Shown piece by piece: positions 43,565-53,644 of a stretch of DNA of 64,000 nucleotides (positions are counted from its first letter, which is position 1; each line of letters opens with the position of its first letter). A program made the translations under genes and the position numbers. The notes under the pieces are model-generated. The model was not told the DNA's origin, did not search any database, and worked only from the letters and a program-made list of their open reading frames with translations. Source of the stretch: Apilactobacillus kunkeei DSM 12361 = ATCC 700308 (GTDB lineage: Bacteria; Bacillota; Bacilli; Lactobacillales; Lactobacillaceae); assembly GCF_001281265.1 (NCBI RefSeq), contig NZ_JXDB01000007.1, positions 1 through 64,000 of the forward strand, in the 5' to 3' direction.

Positions 43565-43592
43565 TTGTAGTTTCTTACGATTCTGGTAGAAT
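43565..43592 (+). promoter_or_regulatory. Promoter of the BI-1 family gene
   Basis: TTGTAG (43565-43570), a 16-nt spacer and TAGAAT (43587-43592) preceded by TGG, an extended -10. Confidence 0.6.
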
Positions 43593-43631
43593 ACTTCTAA
43601 CACATCGTAAACAAGGAGGTTTATAGATTTT

Positions 43632-44327
43632 ATGAATAACTATGATCAAGCTGGACGTCGTTTAGTAAACGATGCTTTCGGGATGAACAGATTTTTAACT
43701 AAGACATATGGATGGATGACTCTTTCAGTATTAATTTCGGGAATTGTTGCTTATCTAATGCGTGGAATGTACCACTCTGGTTTTCACTATGGAACAACTA
43801 TTGTAGGTTTCATTCTATGGATGTTGTTAGCTTTTGCTACTCAATCAGTTGCTATGCGTAATGCATTCGCTGGATTTATTATGTTAGTGGTCTTTTCAGC
43901 ATTAACAGGTGGATTATTCTCATATGTATTTTTGATATACAGTCCAACTGCAATTGCTGAAGCATTCTTCACTACTACCATTGATTTCGCCATTATGGCA
44001 ATCATTGGTGTTACAACTAAGAAGAGCTTAGATAAGATTGGAACTCAAGCAATGGCTGCCTTCATAGCATTGTTTGTTGTAAGTATCATTAATATTTTCT
44101 TACACAATCCATTATTTGACCTATTCATTTCATTTATTGCTGTGATTATCTTTACAGCATTTACTGCTTATGACAGTCAAAAGATTAAGGAAGCATTTAA
44201 CGAATATGGTTCTGAAGTATCAGAAAATGGTCTAGCCATTAATGGTGCGATGATTTTATACATGGACTTTATTAACCTATTCCTAAACTTACTAAGCATT
44301 TTTGGAATTGGTGACAATAACAGATAA
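43632..44327 (+). CDS. Bax inhibitor-1/YccA family membrane protein
   Basis: A 231-residue protein with seven hydrophobic helices of the BI-1 (YetJ/YccA) family. Members form a pH-sensitive calcium leak or interact with membrane proteases; which applies here is unknown. The C-terminal IFTAFTAYDSQKIKEAF carries the Asp of the family's pore region. AAGGAGG lies upstream of the ATG, and a strong terminator follows. Confidence 0.92.
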   Translation: MNNYDQAGRRLVNDAFGMNRFLTKTYGWMTLSVLISGIVAYLMRGMYHSGFHYGTTIVGFILWMLLAFATQSVAMRNAFAGFIMLVVFSALTGGLFSYVFLIYSPTAIAEAFFTTTIDFAIMAIIGVTTKKSLDKIGTQAMAAFIALFVVSIINIFLHNPLFDLFISFIAVIIFTAFTAYDSQKIKEAFNEYGSEVSENGLAINGAMILYMDFINLFLNLLSIFGIGDNNR

Positions 44328-44330
44328 TAA

Positions 44331-44364
44331 AAAAGATGGTGTTTATACAACACCATCTTTTTTA
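44331..44364 (+). terminator. BI-1 gene terminator
   Basis: AAAGATGGTGTT and AACACCATCTTT pair around TATAC, followed by T's. Confidence 0.93.
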
Positions 44365-44433
44365 TTTTTTATATAATATACTATGCGTGCATGTTAAAAT
44401 TAAATTATCGAAGAAAACGGTAAGGAGAATTAT

Positions 44434-47082
44434 ATGTCTGATAAGAGATTATTATTAATCGATGGAAATAGTATTACTTATAAAGCCTTCTTTGCTTTAA
44501 TTAAATTAGTAGATCGGTTTACTAATAACGAAGGGGTACATACTAACGCAATTTATGGTTTCAACAACATGCTAAATATCATGTTAGATAAAGTAAAACC
44601 TACTCACGTTCTGGTAGCCTTTGATGCCGGAAAATCTACATTTAGAACAGAAATGTACTCTGATTACAAGGCTGGTAGAGACAAGACTCCTGAAGAATTA
44701 GTTGAACAATTCGACTACGTAAAAGAACTATTAAAAAATCGTGGTATTAAATATTACCAACTAAAAAATTATGAAGCAGATGACATTATCGGGACACTTT
44801 CAAAACAAGCCGATGGTTTGGGATTCGATACAACCATTGTTACTGGAGATAACGATTTAACTCAACTATGTTCAGATAAGACGACTGTATCAATTTCTAA
44901 CCGTGGAGTTTCTGGTGTTGTAAGATACGATACTGACTATGTTAAAGAAACAATGGGAATTACCCCCGAACAAATTATTGATTGGAAAGCCTTGAAAGGT
45001 GATTCATCTGATAACTATTCTGGTGTTACCGGTGTCGGTGATAAGACATCCCTAAAACTAGTTAAGCAATTTGGCAGCGTGGAAAACCTATATGATCATC
45101 TTGATGAAGTTTCAGGTAAGAAACTAAAAGAACACCTAATTGAAGATAAGGATGAAGCTTTCCTAGCTAAAAAGTTAGCTAGAATCAATCGTGAAGCTCC
45201 AATCGAAATTTCAATTGATGATACAGAATACGAGGGAGATCATATTGATGATTTAATCGCATTTTATCGTCAAATGAACTTTAGAAAATTCCTTAGTGAA
45301 ATGAACACCACTCAAAATGCCAATATGAAGGATATTGAATACTTTGAAGTTAGTGACGATACATTATCTGAAATTGCTGAACAAGACAGCGGCAAGGTGA
45401 CATTTTATCTTGGTATGGATGGTGACAACTATCATGATGCTCCATTCATTGGATTTGCTTTAAAGATTAACGATAAGATTTATGTATCAAACGATGTTGA
45501 ATATCTAAAGAGCAATCAGATTAAACAAATCATTGAAAGCAATGATGTTAAAAAAGATGTGTTTGATGCTAAGAGAACCTATGTTGGTTTAAATCGTTTA
45601 GGCATTACATTAAACAACGTTGATTTTGATTTATTGCTATCTTCATACCTATTGGACACAAATGACAATAGTAATGATTTAGGTAAAGTTGCTAATAGTC
45701 ATGATTATTTTGATGTTCAATCAGATGATGATGTATATGGTAAGGGTGCTAAGCGTGAAATTCCTGAAGGCGATAAGTTATTTAACCATTTCGCTAGAAA
45801 GTTAAATGCCATTGATGCATTAAAAGATAAGCTATTCGATGGGTTAAAAGAAAATAACCAATGGGACCTATATACCGATGTTGAATTACCATTAACATTT
45901 GTATTAGCTAGAATGGAAATTGCTGGTGTGGTAGTTGATAAAGATGTTCTAAACGAAATGCAAAGCAAACTTTCTGAACGTTTGGAAGAAATCAAACAAA
46001 ATATCTACAACGATGCTGGTGAAGAATTCAATATTGCATCCCCTAAGCAATTAGGTGTTATTCTATTTGAAAAATTACAGCTACCTGTAATTAAAAAGAC
46101 TAAGACCGGTTATTCAACTGCAGTGGGCGTGTTAGAACAACTTGCCCCTGACTATCCAATTGTGGAAGCAATCCTTGAATATCGTCAATTATCTAAGATT
46201 CTATCAACCTATGTTGAAGGATTATTATCTGATATTCATGGGGATGGCAAGGTTCATACTAGATACTTACAAACACTTACCCAAACTGGAAGATTATCCT
46301 CAGTAGATCCTAACTTACAAAACATCCCGGTAAGAACTGAAGAAGGACGTAAAATTAGACAAGCGTTTGTGCCTAGTCATGATAACTACCAAATCTTCTC
46401 ATCTGATTATTCTCAAATTGAATTGAGAGTGCTTGCATCTATCTCTGGTGACAAAAACATGCAAGATGAATTCATCCATAATGATGATATCCACGCATCG
46501 ACAGCCAGAAGAATCTTTGGATTGAAGGATAACAGTGAAGTAACTCCTGAACTACGTCGTCAAGCTAAGGCCGTTAACTTTGGAATTGTTTATGGTATTT
46601 CCGACTTTGGTTTAGCCAAGAATACTGGAATCAGTCGTAAAGATGCTAAGGAGTTCATTGAAAAGTACTTTGCCGAATATCCTGGTGTTAAGAATTACAT
46701 GGATGAAAGTGTTGAAAACGCAAAGAAAAATGGTTATGTTGAAACCATCCTTCACCGTCGACGTTATCTACCAGATATTAATTCAAAGAACTTTAACCTA
46801 AGATCATTTGCAGAAAGAACAGCAATGAACTCACCAATCCAAGGTAGTGCTGCTGATATCATTAAGATTGCAATGATTAAGATGGAAAAAGAATTAAACA
46901 AACGTGGCATGAAAGCCAAAATGTTATTACAAGTGCATGATGAATTAATTTTTGAAGCACCTGATGAAGAAATTGAAGTATTAAGCGAATTAGTACCAAA
47001 GGTAATGGACTCAGCTGTTGAACTTAACGTTCCGCTAAATGTTAAGAGCCATTATGGTAAAAACTGGTACAGTTTGAAATAA
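44434..47082 (+). CDS. polA: DNA polymerase I
   Basis: Gap-filling and repair polymerase, 882 residues. The N-terminal 5' nuclease begins LLLIDGNSITYKAF. The central 3'-5' exonuclease fold is present but the DxE metal motif is replaced (TFYLGMDGDNYHD), so proofreading is probably lost, as in Bacillus-type enzymes. The polymerase domain has motif A DYSQIELRVL, the O-helix RRQAKAVNFGIVYG and motif C VHDELIFE. It heads a compact operon with mutM, coaE, nrdR, dnaB and dnaI. Confidence 0.97.
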   Translation: MSDKRLLLIDGNSITYKAFFALIKLVDRFTNNEGVHTNAIYGFNNMLNIMLDKVKPTHVLVAFDAGKSTFRTEMYSDYKAGRDKTPEELVEQFDYVKELLKNRGIKYYQLKNYEADDIIGTLSKQADGLGFDTTIVTGDNDLTQLCSDKTTVSISNRGVSGVVRYDTDYVKETMGITPEQIIDWKALKGDSSDNYSGVTGVGDKTSLKLVKQFGSVENLYDHLDEVSGKKLKEHLIEDKDEAFLAKKLARINREAPIEISIDDTEYEGDHIDDLIAFYRQMNFRKFLSEMNTTQNANMKDIEYFEVSDDTLSEIAEQDSGKVTFYLGMDGDNYHDAPFIGFALKINDKIYVSNDVEYLKSNQIKQIIESNDVKKDVFDAKRTYVGLNRLGITLNNVDFDLLLSSYLLDTNDNSNDLGKVANSHDYFDVQSDDDVYGKGAKREIPEGDKLFNHFARKLNAIDALKDKLFDGLKENNQWDLYTDVELPLTFVLARMEIAGVVVDKDVLNEMQSKLSERLEEIKQNIYNDAGEEFNIASPKQLGVILFEKLQLPVIKKTKTGYSTAVGVLEQLAPDYPIVEAILEYRQLSKILSTYVEGLLSDIHGDGKVHTRYLQTLTQTGRLSSVDPNLQNIPVRTEEGRKIRQAFVPSHDNYQIFSSDYSQIELRVLASISGDKNMQDEFIHNDDIHASTARRIFGLKDNSEVTPELRRQAKAVNFGIVYGISDFGLAKNTGISRKDAKEFIEKYFAEYPGVKNYMDESVENAKKNGYVETILHRRRYLPDINSKNFNLRSFAERTAMNSPIQGSAADIIKIAMIKMEKELNKRGMKAKMLLQVHDELIFEAPDEEIEVLSELVPKVMDSAVELNVPLNVKSHYGKNWYSLK

Positions 47083-47102
47083 ATTAAGTGAGGTTTAATG
47101 AT

Positions 47103-47936
47103 ATGCCTGAATTACCTGAAGTAGAAACTGTTAGAAGAGGTCTTACTAACTTAGTGGAAAGTGCTAAGGTTAAGACAATTGATGTATTATATCCAAAAAT
47201 GATTAATGTTAGTGCAAAGGAATTCAAGGATACTCTAGAAGGCCACACTATTAATCGTATTGACCGCCGTGGTAAATACCTACTATTCAGATTTGATAAC
47301 GAAATGACTTTGGTATCACATCTTAGAATGGAAGGTAAGTATGACGTAGAACCTGACGGCACTGAGCCAACTAAACATACTCATATTATTTTCCATATGG
47401 ATGACGACCGTGAATTAAGATACAAAGATAGTCGTAAGTTCGGTCGAATGTACTTAGTTAAAAATGGTGACGAAAAAACTCTTTCTGGCTTAGGTACAAT
47501 TGGTCCTGAACCAACTGATGAAACTCTAACATTTGATTACATGAAATCAATCATGAACAAAGCTAGAGGAAAGATTAAGCCATTTTTACTAAACCAAAGT
47601 AATATTGCTGGATTAGGTAATATTTACTGTGACGAAGTTTTATGGTTGACCAAGATTCACCCTGAAACTCAAACTAACTTAATTACTGATGAAGAAATTG
47701 AAGAATTAAGAAAAAACATTATTGCAGAAATAAAAATGGCAATTAAGGGACATGGAACTACTGTTCATTCTTATTCAAATGCATATGGGGAAGCTGGATC
47801 ATTCCAAAACCATCTACATGTGTACGGTAGAAAAGGTGAACCTTGTGAACGCTGCGATACCTTATTAGAAAAGATTAAGGTAGCTCAACGAGGCACAACA
47901 TTCTGTCCTAACTGTCAAAGAAAAGTGGTTGAATAA
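47103..47936 (+). CDS. mutM: Formamidopyrimidine-DNA glycosylase
   Basis: Removes oxidised purines such as 8-oxoguanine and cuts the abasic strand. The 277-residue protein must begin MPELPEVE because Pro2 is the catalytic nucleophile, so the ATG at 47103 is right and the 15-nt upstream extension is not. Glu3 and the C-terminal zinc finger (CERC and CPNC) are intact. It lies 20 nt after polA. Confidence 0.97.
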   Translation: MPELPEVETVRRGLTNLVESAKVKTIDVLYPKMINVSAKEFKDTLEGHTINRIDRRGKYLLFRFDNEMTLVSHLRMEGKYDVEPDGTEPTKHTHIIFHMDDDRELRYKDSRKFGRMYLVKNGDEKTLSGLGTIGPEPTDETLTFDYMKSIMNKARGKIKPFLLNQSNIAGLGNIYCDEVLWLTKIHPETQTNLITDEEIEELRKNIIAEIKMAIKGHGTTVHSYSNAYGEAGSFQNHLHVYGRKGEPCERCDTLLEKIKVAQRGTTFCPNCQRKVVE

Positions 47937-47937
47937 T

Positions 47938-48522
47938 ATGACAAGAGTAATTGGTTTGACTGGTGGCATTGCCACCGGAAAATCAACAGTGTCTGAGTAT
48001 CTAGCAAGTGTTGGATATGAAATTATTGACGCTGATAAAATTACTCACCAGGTTCAATCAAAAGGCAGCAAGGGTCTAGAGGCTATTGCTGCCTTTTTTG
48101 GTAAAGATATTATCAAAGAAGATGGTGAGTTAAACCGACAAGAATTAGGTTCAATTGTGTTTAACGACAGATCTAAACTAATTGAACTAACCAGAATCAT
48201 CGATCCATTCATTCGAAGCGAAGTAATCAGAAGAATTGATGAGACTAAAAATGATGTTGTCATTCTGGATGCACCGACCTTGTTTGAAAATGGTTATCAC
48301 TTTATGTGTGATGATATTGTCAGCGTTATCTGTGATTTTGAGGAACAGGAAAAGCGCTTGATGGAACGTGATTCTTTATCTAAGGAAGAAGCGGATGCAA
48401 GAATTAAGAGCCAATGGCCTTTAAAAATTAAGGCAGAATTGTCCACTTGTGTGATTGATAGTAATGGAAGCATTATGCAAACACGCAATCAAGTGGTAAA
48501 ATTGTTTAATAACATAGATTAA
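47938..48522 (+). CDS. coaE: Dephospho-CoA kinase
   Basis: Catalyses the last step of coenzyme A synthesis. The 194-residue P-loop kinase has GLTGGIATGKST near its start, then DADKITHQ and LDAPTLFE. The ATG at 47938 begins one base after the mutM stop and the family N-terminus MTRVIGLTGG fits. The ribosome site AAAGTGG is weak, suggesting coupling to mutM. Confidence 0.95.
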   Translation: MTRVIGLTGGIATGKSTVSEYLASVGYEIIDADKITHQVQSKGSKGLEAIAAFFGKDIIKEDGELNRQELGSIVFNDRSKLIELTRIIDPFIRSEVIRRIDETKNDVVILDAPTLFENGYHFMCDDIVSVICDFEEQEKRLMERDSLSKEEADARIKSQWPLKIKAELSTCVIDSNGSIMQTRNQVVKLFNNID

Positions 48523-48536
48523 TTGAGGTGAAACAT

Positions 48537-49007
48537 ATGCAATGTCCTCATTGCCATAAGAACTCTTCGAGAGTAGTTGACAGTCGTCCTGCCGAAAACG
48601 GCCAGGTAATCAGACGTCGACGTGAATGTGAAAATTGTAATTACAGATATACAACATTTGAAAGAATTGAACAAACACCATTATTAGTTATTAAGAACAA
48701 CGGCAATCGTGAAGAATTTGATCATGAAAAGATTCTTCGTGGAATTATTCGTTCTGCTGAAAAACGTCCAGTGCCAATGGATGCAATGACATCTATCGCA
48801 GATAAGGTTGAAAACCGAATCCGTTCTTTGGGCGAAAACGAAGTATCAAGCCAACTAATTGGTGAATACGTGATGAAAGAACTAGTTAACGTTGATGAAA
48901 TAGCTTATATTCGATTCGCTAGTGTTTATCGTCAATTTAAAGATATGACGGTCTTTTATAATGAGTTAAAAGAGGTATTAGATAAGGACCAAAAAAATAA
49001 AAAATAG
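48537..49007 (+). CDS. nrdR: Transcriptional repressor NrdR
   Basis: A zinc-finger and ATP-cone repressor of ribonucleotide reductase genes. The 156-residue protein starts MQCPHCHKNSSRVVDSR; the zinc cysteines are in CPHC and CENC. The ATP cone starts at about residue 46 (LLVIKNNGNREEFDHEKI). The ATG at 48537 follows GAGGTG; a GTG at 48528 falls within that ribosome site. It sits upstream of dnaB and dnaI as in many Firmicutes. Confidence 0.96.
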   Translation: MQCPHCHKNSSRVVDSRPAENGQVIRRRRECENCNYRYTTFERIEQTPLLVIKNNGNREEFDHEKILRGIIRSAEKRPVPMDAMTSIADKVENRIRSLGENEVSSQLIGEYVMKELVNVDEIAYIRFASVYRQFKDMTVFYNELKEVLDKDQKNKK

Positions 49008-49019
49008 CGGGGAATTAAT

Positions 49020-50405
49020 ATGACAGATCAATGGCGAGAGGTAGATCCTCTATCCAAGTTTATATTGTTGGCAGATGATGATTTATCTGACCTACAGAGA
49101 ACTTCTTTGGATGTTTTATATCAACCAATCATTGGTGTCTTGCCCTATGCTTTGATTAACAACTTTTGGCGTATGAGTCATGAAAAAAAGACACATCAAG
49201 CACATAGTCATTTTGAAACCTTGTCTTATTTGAGTGTCGATATGAAATCATTCTACGATGCCCGCTTGAGATTAGAAGCGGCCGGGTTGATGAAGACATA
49301 CATCAAGACTAGTGATAAGGTCGAAAAACAATACGTTTACCGTCTGGTTAGTCCACTATCCGTTAATGATTTCTTTATGGATGATTTACTAAGCGTTTCA
49401 CTATTACAAGTTATTGGTGAAGATAGATATGTTGACTTATACAATGAATTTATCCGACCCGGATTTGATTTATCCGAATATAAAGACGTCTCAAGAAACT
49501 TCCTTCAAGTGTTTAATATTCGTGATAGTGAAGTTACCAACACACCAAAGGCAGTTCAACAAGTAAAAAATAGTATTAAGGATAATAGTAATGACGTTAA
49601 AGCCGGTCCAGTCACCAAAAAAAGTGATGACTTTGACTTTAACTTGCTATTAGATATGTTAAACCAGTCTTACGTTAATACGTTCGATGTTAAGAAGAAT
49701 ATCAATCTGATTAATTCAGAACATCAGTTGTACGGTATTGATGAGATTGAAATGGCTAAATTGATCGAAAAGGCAACCAATGTTACTAATAACGTCTTTG
49801 ATCCAAACAACTTTAAGATTTTGGTATCAAGACAATTTCAATCAAATGCTGCTAACATATCACGTGAAGACACCAATGCTGATAAATCTACTGAGACAGA
49901 TAGTAATGAATTAAATTCTCAGGAAAGACAATTGATTAAGTCGGCTAGTGAATATGCACCAATCGAATTTTTAAACTATTTGAAGAATGCCAAGGGTGGT
50001 TATGTTCACAGCAATGAGGAACGCATGATTTCTGACTTGGTTTCTAGACAAATCCTAAAGCCAGAAGTAATCAATATGATTGTTTATCATTTACTAATTG
50101 ATCAAGAAAAGTCCGGTTTAAATAAGAACCTCTTTGAAGCAATCGCTGATGACTGGTCACAAAACAATGTTACCGATGCAAGTAAGGCGATTACTTTCAT
50201 CAAGAATAGACAAAAAGAATTAAGTAAACCTAGAAAACCACGTTTCAATAACAATCGTAAGATGACGGTAAAAGAAACGCTTCCTGATTGGGCAAAAGAT
50301 AACGAAAAGCCAAAGGAATATGGTAAGGTTAACGAAGATAAGAAAAAAGAACTAGAAGCAAGAATTCAAAAGCTTCGTAACAGTAGAAAAGAGGGTAGAG
50401 AATGA
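49020..50405 (+). CDS. dnaB: Replication initiation and membrane attachment protein DnaB
   Basis: A 461-residue Firmicutes DnaB (not the helicase), which helps load the replicative helicase with DnaD and DnaI. Its N-terminal winged-helix region begins with LLYQPIIGVLPYALINNF-like sequence, and a second DDBH-type region lies near residues 300-395. The C-terminus is basic (KLRNSRKEGRE). GGGGAA precedes the ATG, and it overlaps dnaI by 4 nt. Confidence 0.93.
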   Translation: MTDQWREVDPLSKFILLADDDLSDLQRTSLDVLYQPIIGVLPYALINNFWRMSHEKKTHQAHSHFETLSYLSVDMKSFYDARLRLEAAGLMKTYIKTSDKVEKQYVYRLVSPLSVNDFFMDDLLSVSLLQVIGEDRYVDLYNEFIRPGFDLSEYKDVSRNFLQVFNIRDSEVTNTPKAVQQVKNSIKDNSNDVKAGPVTKKSDDFDFNLLLDMLNQSYVNTFDVKKNINLINSEHQLYGIDEIEMAKLIEKATNVTNNVFDPNNFKILVSRQFQSNAANISREDTNADKSTETDSNELNSQERQLIKSASEYAPIEFLNYLKNAKGGYVHSNEERMISDLVSRQILKPEVINMIVYHLLIDQEKSGLNKNLFEAIADDWSQNNVTDASKAITFIKNRQKELSKPRKPRFNNNRKMTVKETLPDWAKDNEKPKEYGKVNEDKKKELEARIQKLRNSRKEGRE

Positions 50406-51334
50406 AAAACTTAAGTGATGAATTTGCAAAGACTTTAAGCAAACCAAAATACAATGAACGTTACCAACAATCAGTCAATGCTGTTTTAAATAATGAAGAC
50501 GTTAAGTCATTTTTAAACAAGCACAAAGACGAATTGGAAGATGATGTTGTAAAACGCTCAATGTCAAAGCTATATGAATTCGTGCAAGAAAATAACAAAC
50601 TAAAGAACAATCAACCGACAACAATTCCTGGATATACGCCAGTATTAGTTGTTAATAAGGGATTAATTGATATTTCATACGTTCCTACACAAGAAACTAA
50701 GGACAACATGAAGAAGGCCAAGGTACTTAAGAGAATTCATGCGGTTGCCATGCCTAAGAACATTAAAAATGTCACTTTAGATCAATTTGATTTAAGTGAA
50801 AATGATTATCGTATGAATGCAATGAGATTGGTTACTGATTTCATCGAGGAATATACCAATACACCTAAGAAGTGGCATCAAGGGATGTATCTATACGGTG
50901 AATTTGGTGTTGGGAAGACTTTCCTAATGGCTGCAATGGCCAACGAATTAGCCAAGAATGGATTTGAAGTAACATTGGTTCACTTCCCAAGCTTTGCAGT
51001 AGAAATGAAGAGTGCGATTTCCAGTAACTTGGTCGCTGACAAATTAGATGCAATTAAGAAGACACCAGTCTTAATCCTAGATGATATTGGTGCTGATTCT
51101 ATGTCTTCATGGGTAAGGGATGATATCTTGGGTGTTATTCTTGAATACAGAATGCAAAACTCACTAAGCACATTCTTTACTTCCAACTTTTCAATGAAAC
51201 AATTTGAAGAAGAACACCTAGCTGTTAACAATAAGGGTGATGTAGAACCACTTAAGGCTAAACGAATCATGCAACGTGTTCACTACTTGGCAAAAGAAGT
51301 AGGGATGTTTGGTCAAAATCGTCGCCCACAATAA
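50402..51334 (+). CDS. dnaI: Primosomal helicase loader DnaI
   Basis: AAA+ ATPase that loads the replicative helicase. The 310-residue protein has Walker A GEFGVGKT at residues 166-173, Walker B VLILDDIGAD, and sensor 1 in FFTSNFS. The Bacillus protein carries a zinc-binding N-terminal domain, but this sequence has no cysteine anywhere, so that metal site is absent. The GYTPVLVVNKGLIDISYVP segment of the domain is kept. It ends the polA operon. Confidence 0.95.
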   Translation: MKNLSDEFAKTLSKPKYNERYQQSVNAVLNNEDVKSFLNKHKDELEDDVVKRSMSKLYEFVQENNKLKNNQPTTIPGYTPVLVVNKGLIDISYVPTQETKDNMKKAKVLKRIHAVAMPKNIKNVTLDQFDLSENDYRMNAMRLVTDFIEEYTNTPKKWHQGMYLYGEFGVGKTFLMAAMANELAKNGFEVTLVHFPSFAVEMKSAISSNLVADKLDAIKKTPVLILDDIGADSMSSWVRDDILGVILEYRMQNSLSTFFTSNFSMKQFEEEHLAVNNKGDVEPLKAKRIMQRVHYLAKEVGMFGQNRRPQ

Positions 51335-51341
51335 TTAATGC

Positions 51342-51370
51342 TTGACAATTTAAGCGTGACTGTCGATAAT
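51342..51370 (+). promoter_or_regulatory. thrS promoter
   Basis: TTGACA (51342-51347), a 17-nt spacer and GATAAT (51365-51370). It is 7 nt after dnaI and ahead of the T-box leader. Confidence 0.82.
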
Positions 51371-51376
51371 AAAGAC

Positions 51377-51618
51377 AGTTGATAAAAGACATGATTTCAA
51401 ATCTCGACTTACAGGGAGAGGATACATTTGCTGGAAGTATCTTCATGTTCAGTTTTGAAGTTACCACTTTTATTTTAAATCAGAGGAAAATTCTGAATCG
51501 GGTTGTTTCGTTATAGACTATTATGAGGCCTATTTGTTTGTGCAAATAGGTAGAATTCGGGTGGAACCACGTTTATAACGTCCCTAGTATCTATTTATTT
51601 AGATGCTAGGGTCTTTTT
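51377..51618 (+). promoter_or_regulatory. T-box leader of thrS, specifier ACC (Thr)
   Basis: The T-box core GGGTGGAACCACG begins at 51559. Its UGGA (51562-51565) would pair with the UCCA end of tRNA-Thr. ATAAAAG upstream pairs exactly with CTTTTAT, and directly before the latter lies ACC (51463-51465) plus a purine, in the specifier position. ACC is a Thr codon. A terminator closes the leader. Confidence 0.92.
51582..51618 (+). terminator. Regulated terminator of the thrS T-box
   Basis: CCCTAGTATCT and AGATGCTAGGG pair with one G-T around ATTTATTT, followed by TCTTTTTT. Confidence 0.9.
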
Positions 51619-51656
51619 TGTTTCTATTCGAAAATTACACAAGGGAGTGCTCTATT

Positions 51657-53600
51657 ATGGCAAAGATTTCATTTGAATTTCCTGACGGTAGCGTAAAAGA
51701 ATTCGATCAGGGAGTAACTACTGAAGATATCGCTAAATCAATCTCAATTAGTTTAGCTAAGAAATCAGTAGCTGGTAAGATTGACGGAAAAATGGTTGAA
51801 ATTGATTTACCACTTGAAAAAGGTGGCAAGATTGAAATCGTTACAAAAGATACAGAAGATGGTCTAAAGGTTCTACGCCAAACAGCTTCACAATTATTAA
51901 AAGCTGCCCTTGCTGACCAATTTAACAACATCCAATTTGGTGAAAGTACTTCTGACGAAGATGGTTTCTTCGTTGATACTGACAAACGTGACTCACAAGT
52001 TAGTGCCGATGAACTACCACAAGTAGAAGAACGTATTAACAAAATGGTTTCAGACAACGTAAAAATTGAAAGAAAAGTATTATCTCTAGAAGATGCTTTA
52101 AAGCAAGTTGATGGAGATCCATACCAAGCTAAGTTAGTTAACGAATTAGCTGAAGATGGTCAAGTGGTCTTCTACCAAATCGGTGACTACCTAGGTTTAG
52201 GTGAAGGTGTTGTATTACCAGAAGCTAAGGCTGTTAAGGAATACAAATTACTTTCAGTTGCCGGTGCATACTGGGAAGGTAAATCATCAAACCCAATGCT
52301 ACAAAGAATCTTCGCTACAGCATTCTACAAGAAAGCTGATTTAGAAGAAGACTTAAAGAGAAGACAAGAAGCTAAAGAAAGAGACCACAGAGTTATCGGA
52401 AACAAGTTAGACTTATTCTTCGTTGACCCTAAGGTTGGTGCTGGATTAGCTTACTGGATGCCAAATGGTGCTACTATCCGTCGTGTTGTTGAAAGATACA
52501 TCATTGATAAGGAATTAGCTAACGGATACCAACACGTTATTACACCAGTTCTAATGAACCTAGATGCATACAAGACATCTGGTCACTGGCAACACTACCG
52601 TGAAGACATGTTCCCACCAATGGACATGGGTGATGGTGAAGAACTAGAACTACGTCCTATGAACTGTCCTAGTCACATCCAAATCTTCAAGCACCACATT
52701 CGTTCATACCGTGAGCTACCAATGAGAATTGCTGAACTTGGTATGATGCACAGATACGAAAAATCAGGTGCCTTATCAGGTCTACAACGTGTTCGTGAAA
52801 TGACTCTAAATGATGGTCACACATTCTTAAGACTAGACCAAATTCAAGACGAATTTAAGAAGGTTCTTGGTTTAATGGTTGAAGTATACAAAGACTTCGA
52901 TATTAAGAACTACCACTTCAGATTAAGTTACAGAGATCCTAAGAACACTGAAAAGTACTTCGATGACGAAGAAATGTGGAGCAAGTCACAATCAATGCTT
53001 AAGGGTGCCATGGATGATCTTGGCCTAGACTACGTTGAAGCCGAAGGTGAAGCAGCATTCTACGGTCCTAAGCTTGATGTTCAAACTTACACTGCAATGG
53101 GTAATGAAGAAACTCTATCAACTATTCAATTAGACTTCATGTTACCTGAAAGATTTGATCTACACTACGTTGGTGAAGATGGTGAAGAACACCGTCCAGT
53201 TATGATGCACCGTGGTTTAGTTTCAACTATGGAAAGATTTATTGCTTACCTAATCGAAGTATACAAGGGTGCATTCCCAACTTGGTTAGCGCCAAAGCAA
53301 GTTAAAGTTATTCCAGTAAGTATGGAAAAATACGGTGACTACGCTAAGGAAGTTAACAGCAAGTTAGCTGCATTAGGTATTCGTACAAGTGTTGATGACA
53401 GAAACGAAAAGATGGGTTACTTAATTCGCGATGCTCAAACTAACAAGATTCCATACACAATTGTTGTTGGTGAAAGTGAAATGAACTCAAAACAAGTTTC
53501 TGTACGTAAGTACGGTGAACAAGATAGTGAAAGTTTAAGTCTTGATGACTTCATCAAAGAAATTCAAGAAGACATTAGTAACTATTCAAGAGAAAAATAA
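51657..53600 (+). CDS. thrS: Threonyl-tRNA synthetase
   Basis: Charges tRNA-Thr. The 647-residue class II enzyme has an N-terminal TGS domain ([16 protein letters not shown]), an editing domain, and a catalytic core with the zinc Cys in [14 protein letters not shown]-terminal anticodon-binding domain follows from about residue 545. The ATG at 51657 follows AAGGGAG; the longer frame upstream lies over the T-box terminator. The leader reads a Thr codon. Confidence 0.98.
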   Translation: MAKISFEFPDGSVKEFDQGVTTEDIAKSISISLAKKSVAGKIDGKMVEIDLPLEKGGKIEIVTKDTEDGLKVLRQTASQLLKAALADQFNNIQFGESTSDEDGFFVDTDKRDSQVSADELPQVEERINKMVSDNVKIERKVLSLEDALKQVDGDPYQAKLVNELAEDGQVVFYQIGDYLGLGEGVVLPEAKAVKEYKLLSVAGAYWEGKSSNPMLQRIFATAFYKKADLEEDLKRRQEAKERDHRVIGNKLDLFFVDPKVGAGLAYWMPNGATIRRVVERYIIDKELANGYQHVITPVLMNLDAYKTSGHWQHYREDMFPPMDMGDGEELELRPMNCPSHIQIFKHHIRSYRELPMRIAELGMMHRYEKSGALSGLQRVREMTLNDGHTFLRLDQIQDEFKKVLGLMVEVYKDFDIKNYHFRLSYRDPKNTEKYFDDEEMWSKSQSMLKGAMDDLGLDYVEAEGEAAFYGPKLDVQTYTAMGNEETLSTIQLDFMLPERFDLHYVGEDGEEHRPVMMHRGLVSTMERFIAYLIEVYKGAFPTWLAPKQVKVIPVSMEKYGDYAKEVNSKLAALGIRTSVDDRNEKMGYLIRDAQTNKIPYTIVVGESEMNSKQVSVRKYGEQDSESLSLDDFIKEIQEDISNYSREK

Positions 53601-53609
53601 TAAATGTTA

Positions 53610-53637
53610 TTGACATGTACCACTCATGTGGTATTAT
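53610..53637 (+). promoter_or_regulatory. Promoter of infC-rpmI-rplT
   Basis: A perfect TTGACA (53610-53615), a 16-nt spacer and TATTAT (53632-53637), 10 nt after thrS. Confidence 0.8.
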
Positions 53638-53644
53638 ATAAGTA

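Noticed and set aside
44434-47082. Loss of PolA proofreading residues as a novel feature.
   Set aside because: A degenerate exonuclease domain is usual in Bacillus-type DNA polymerase I, so it is noted only in the annotation.
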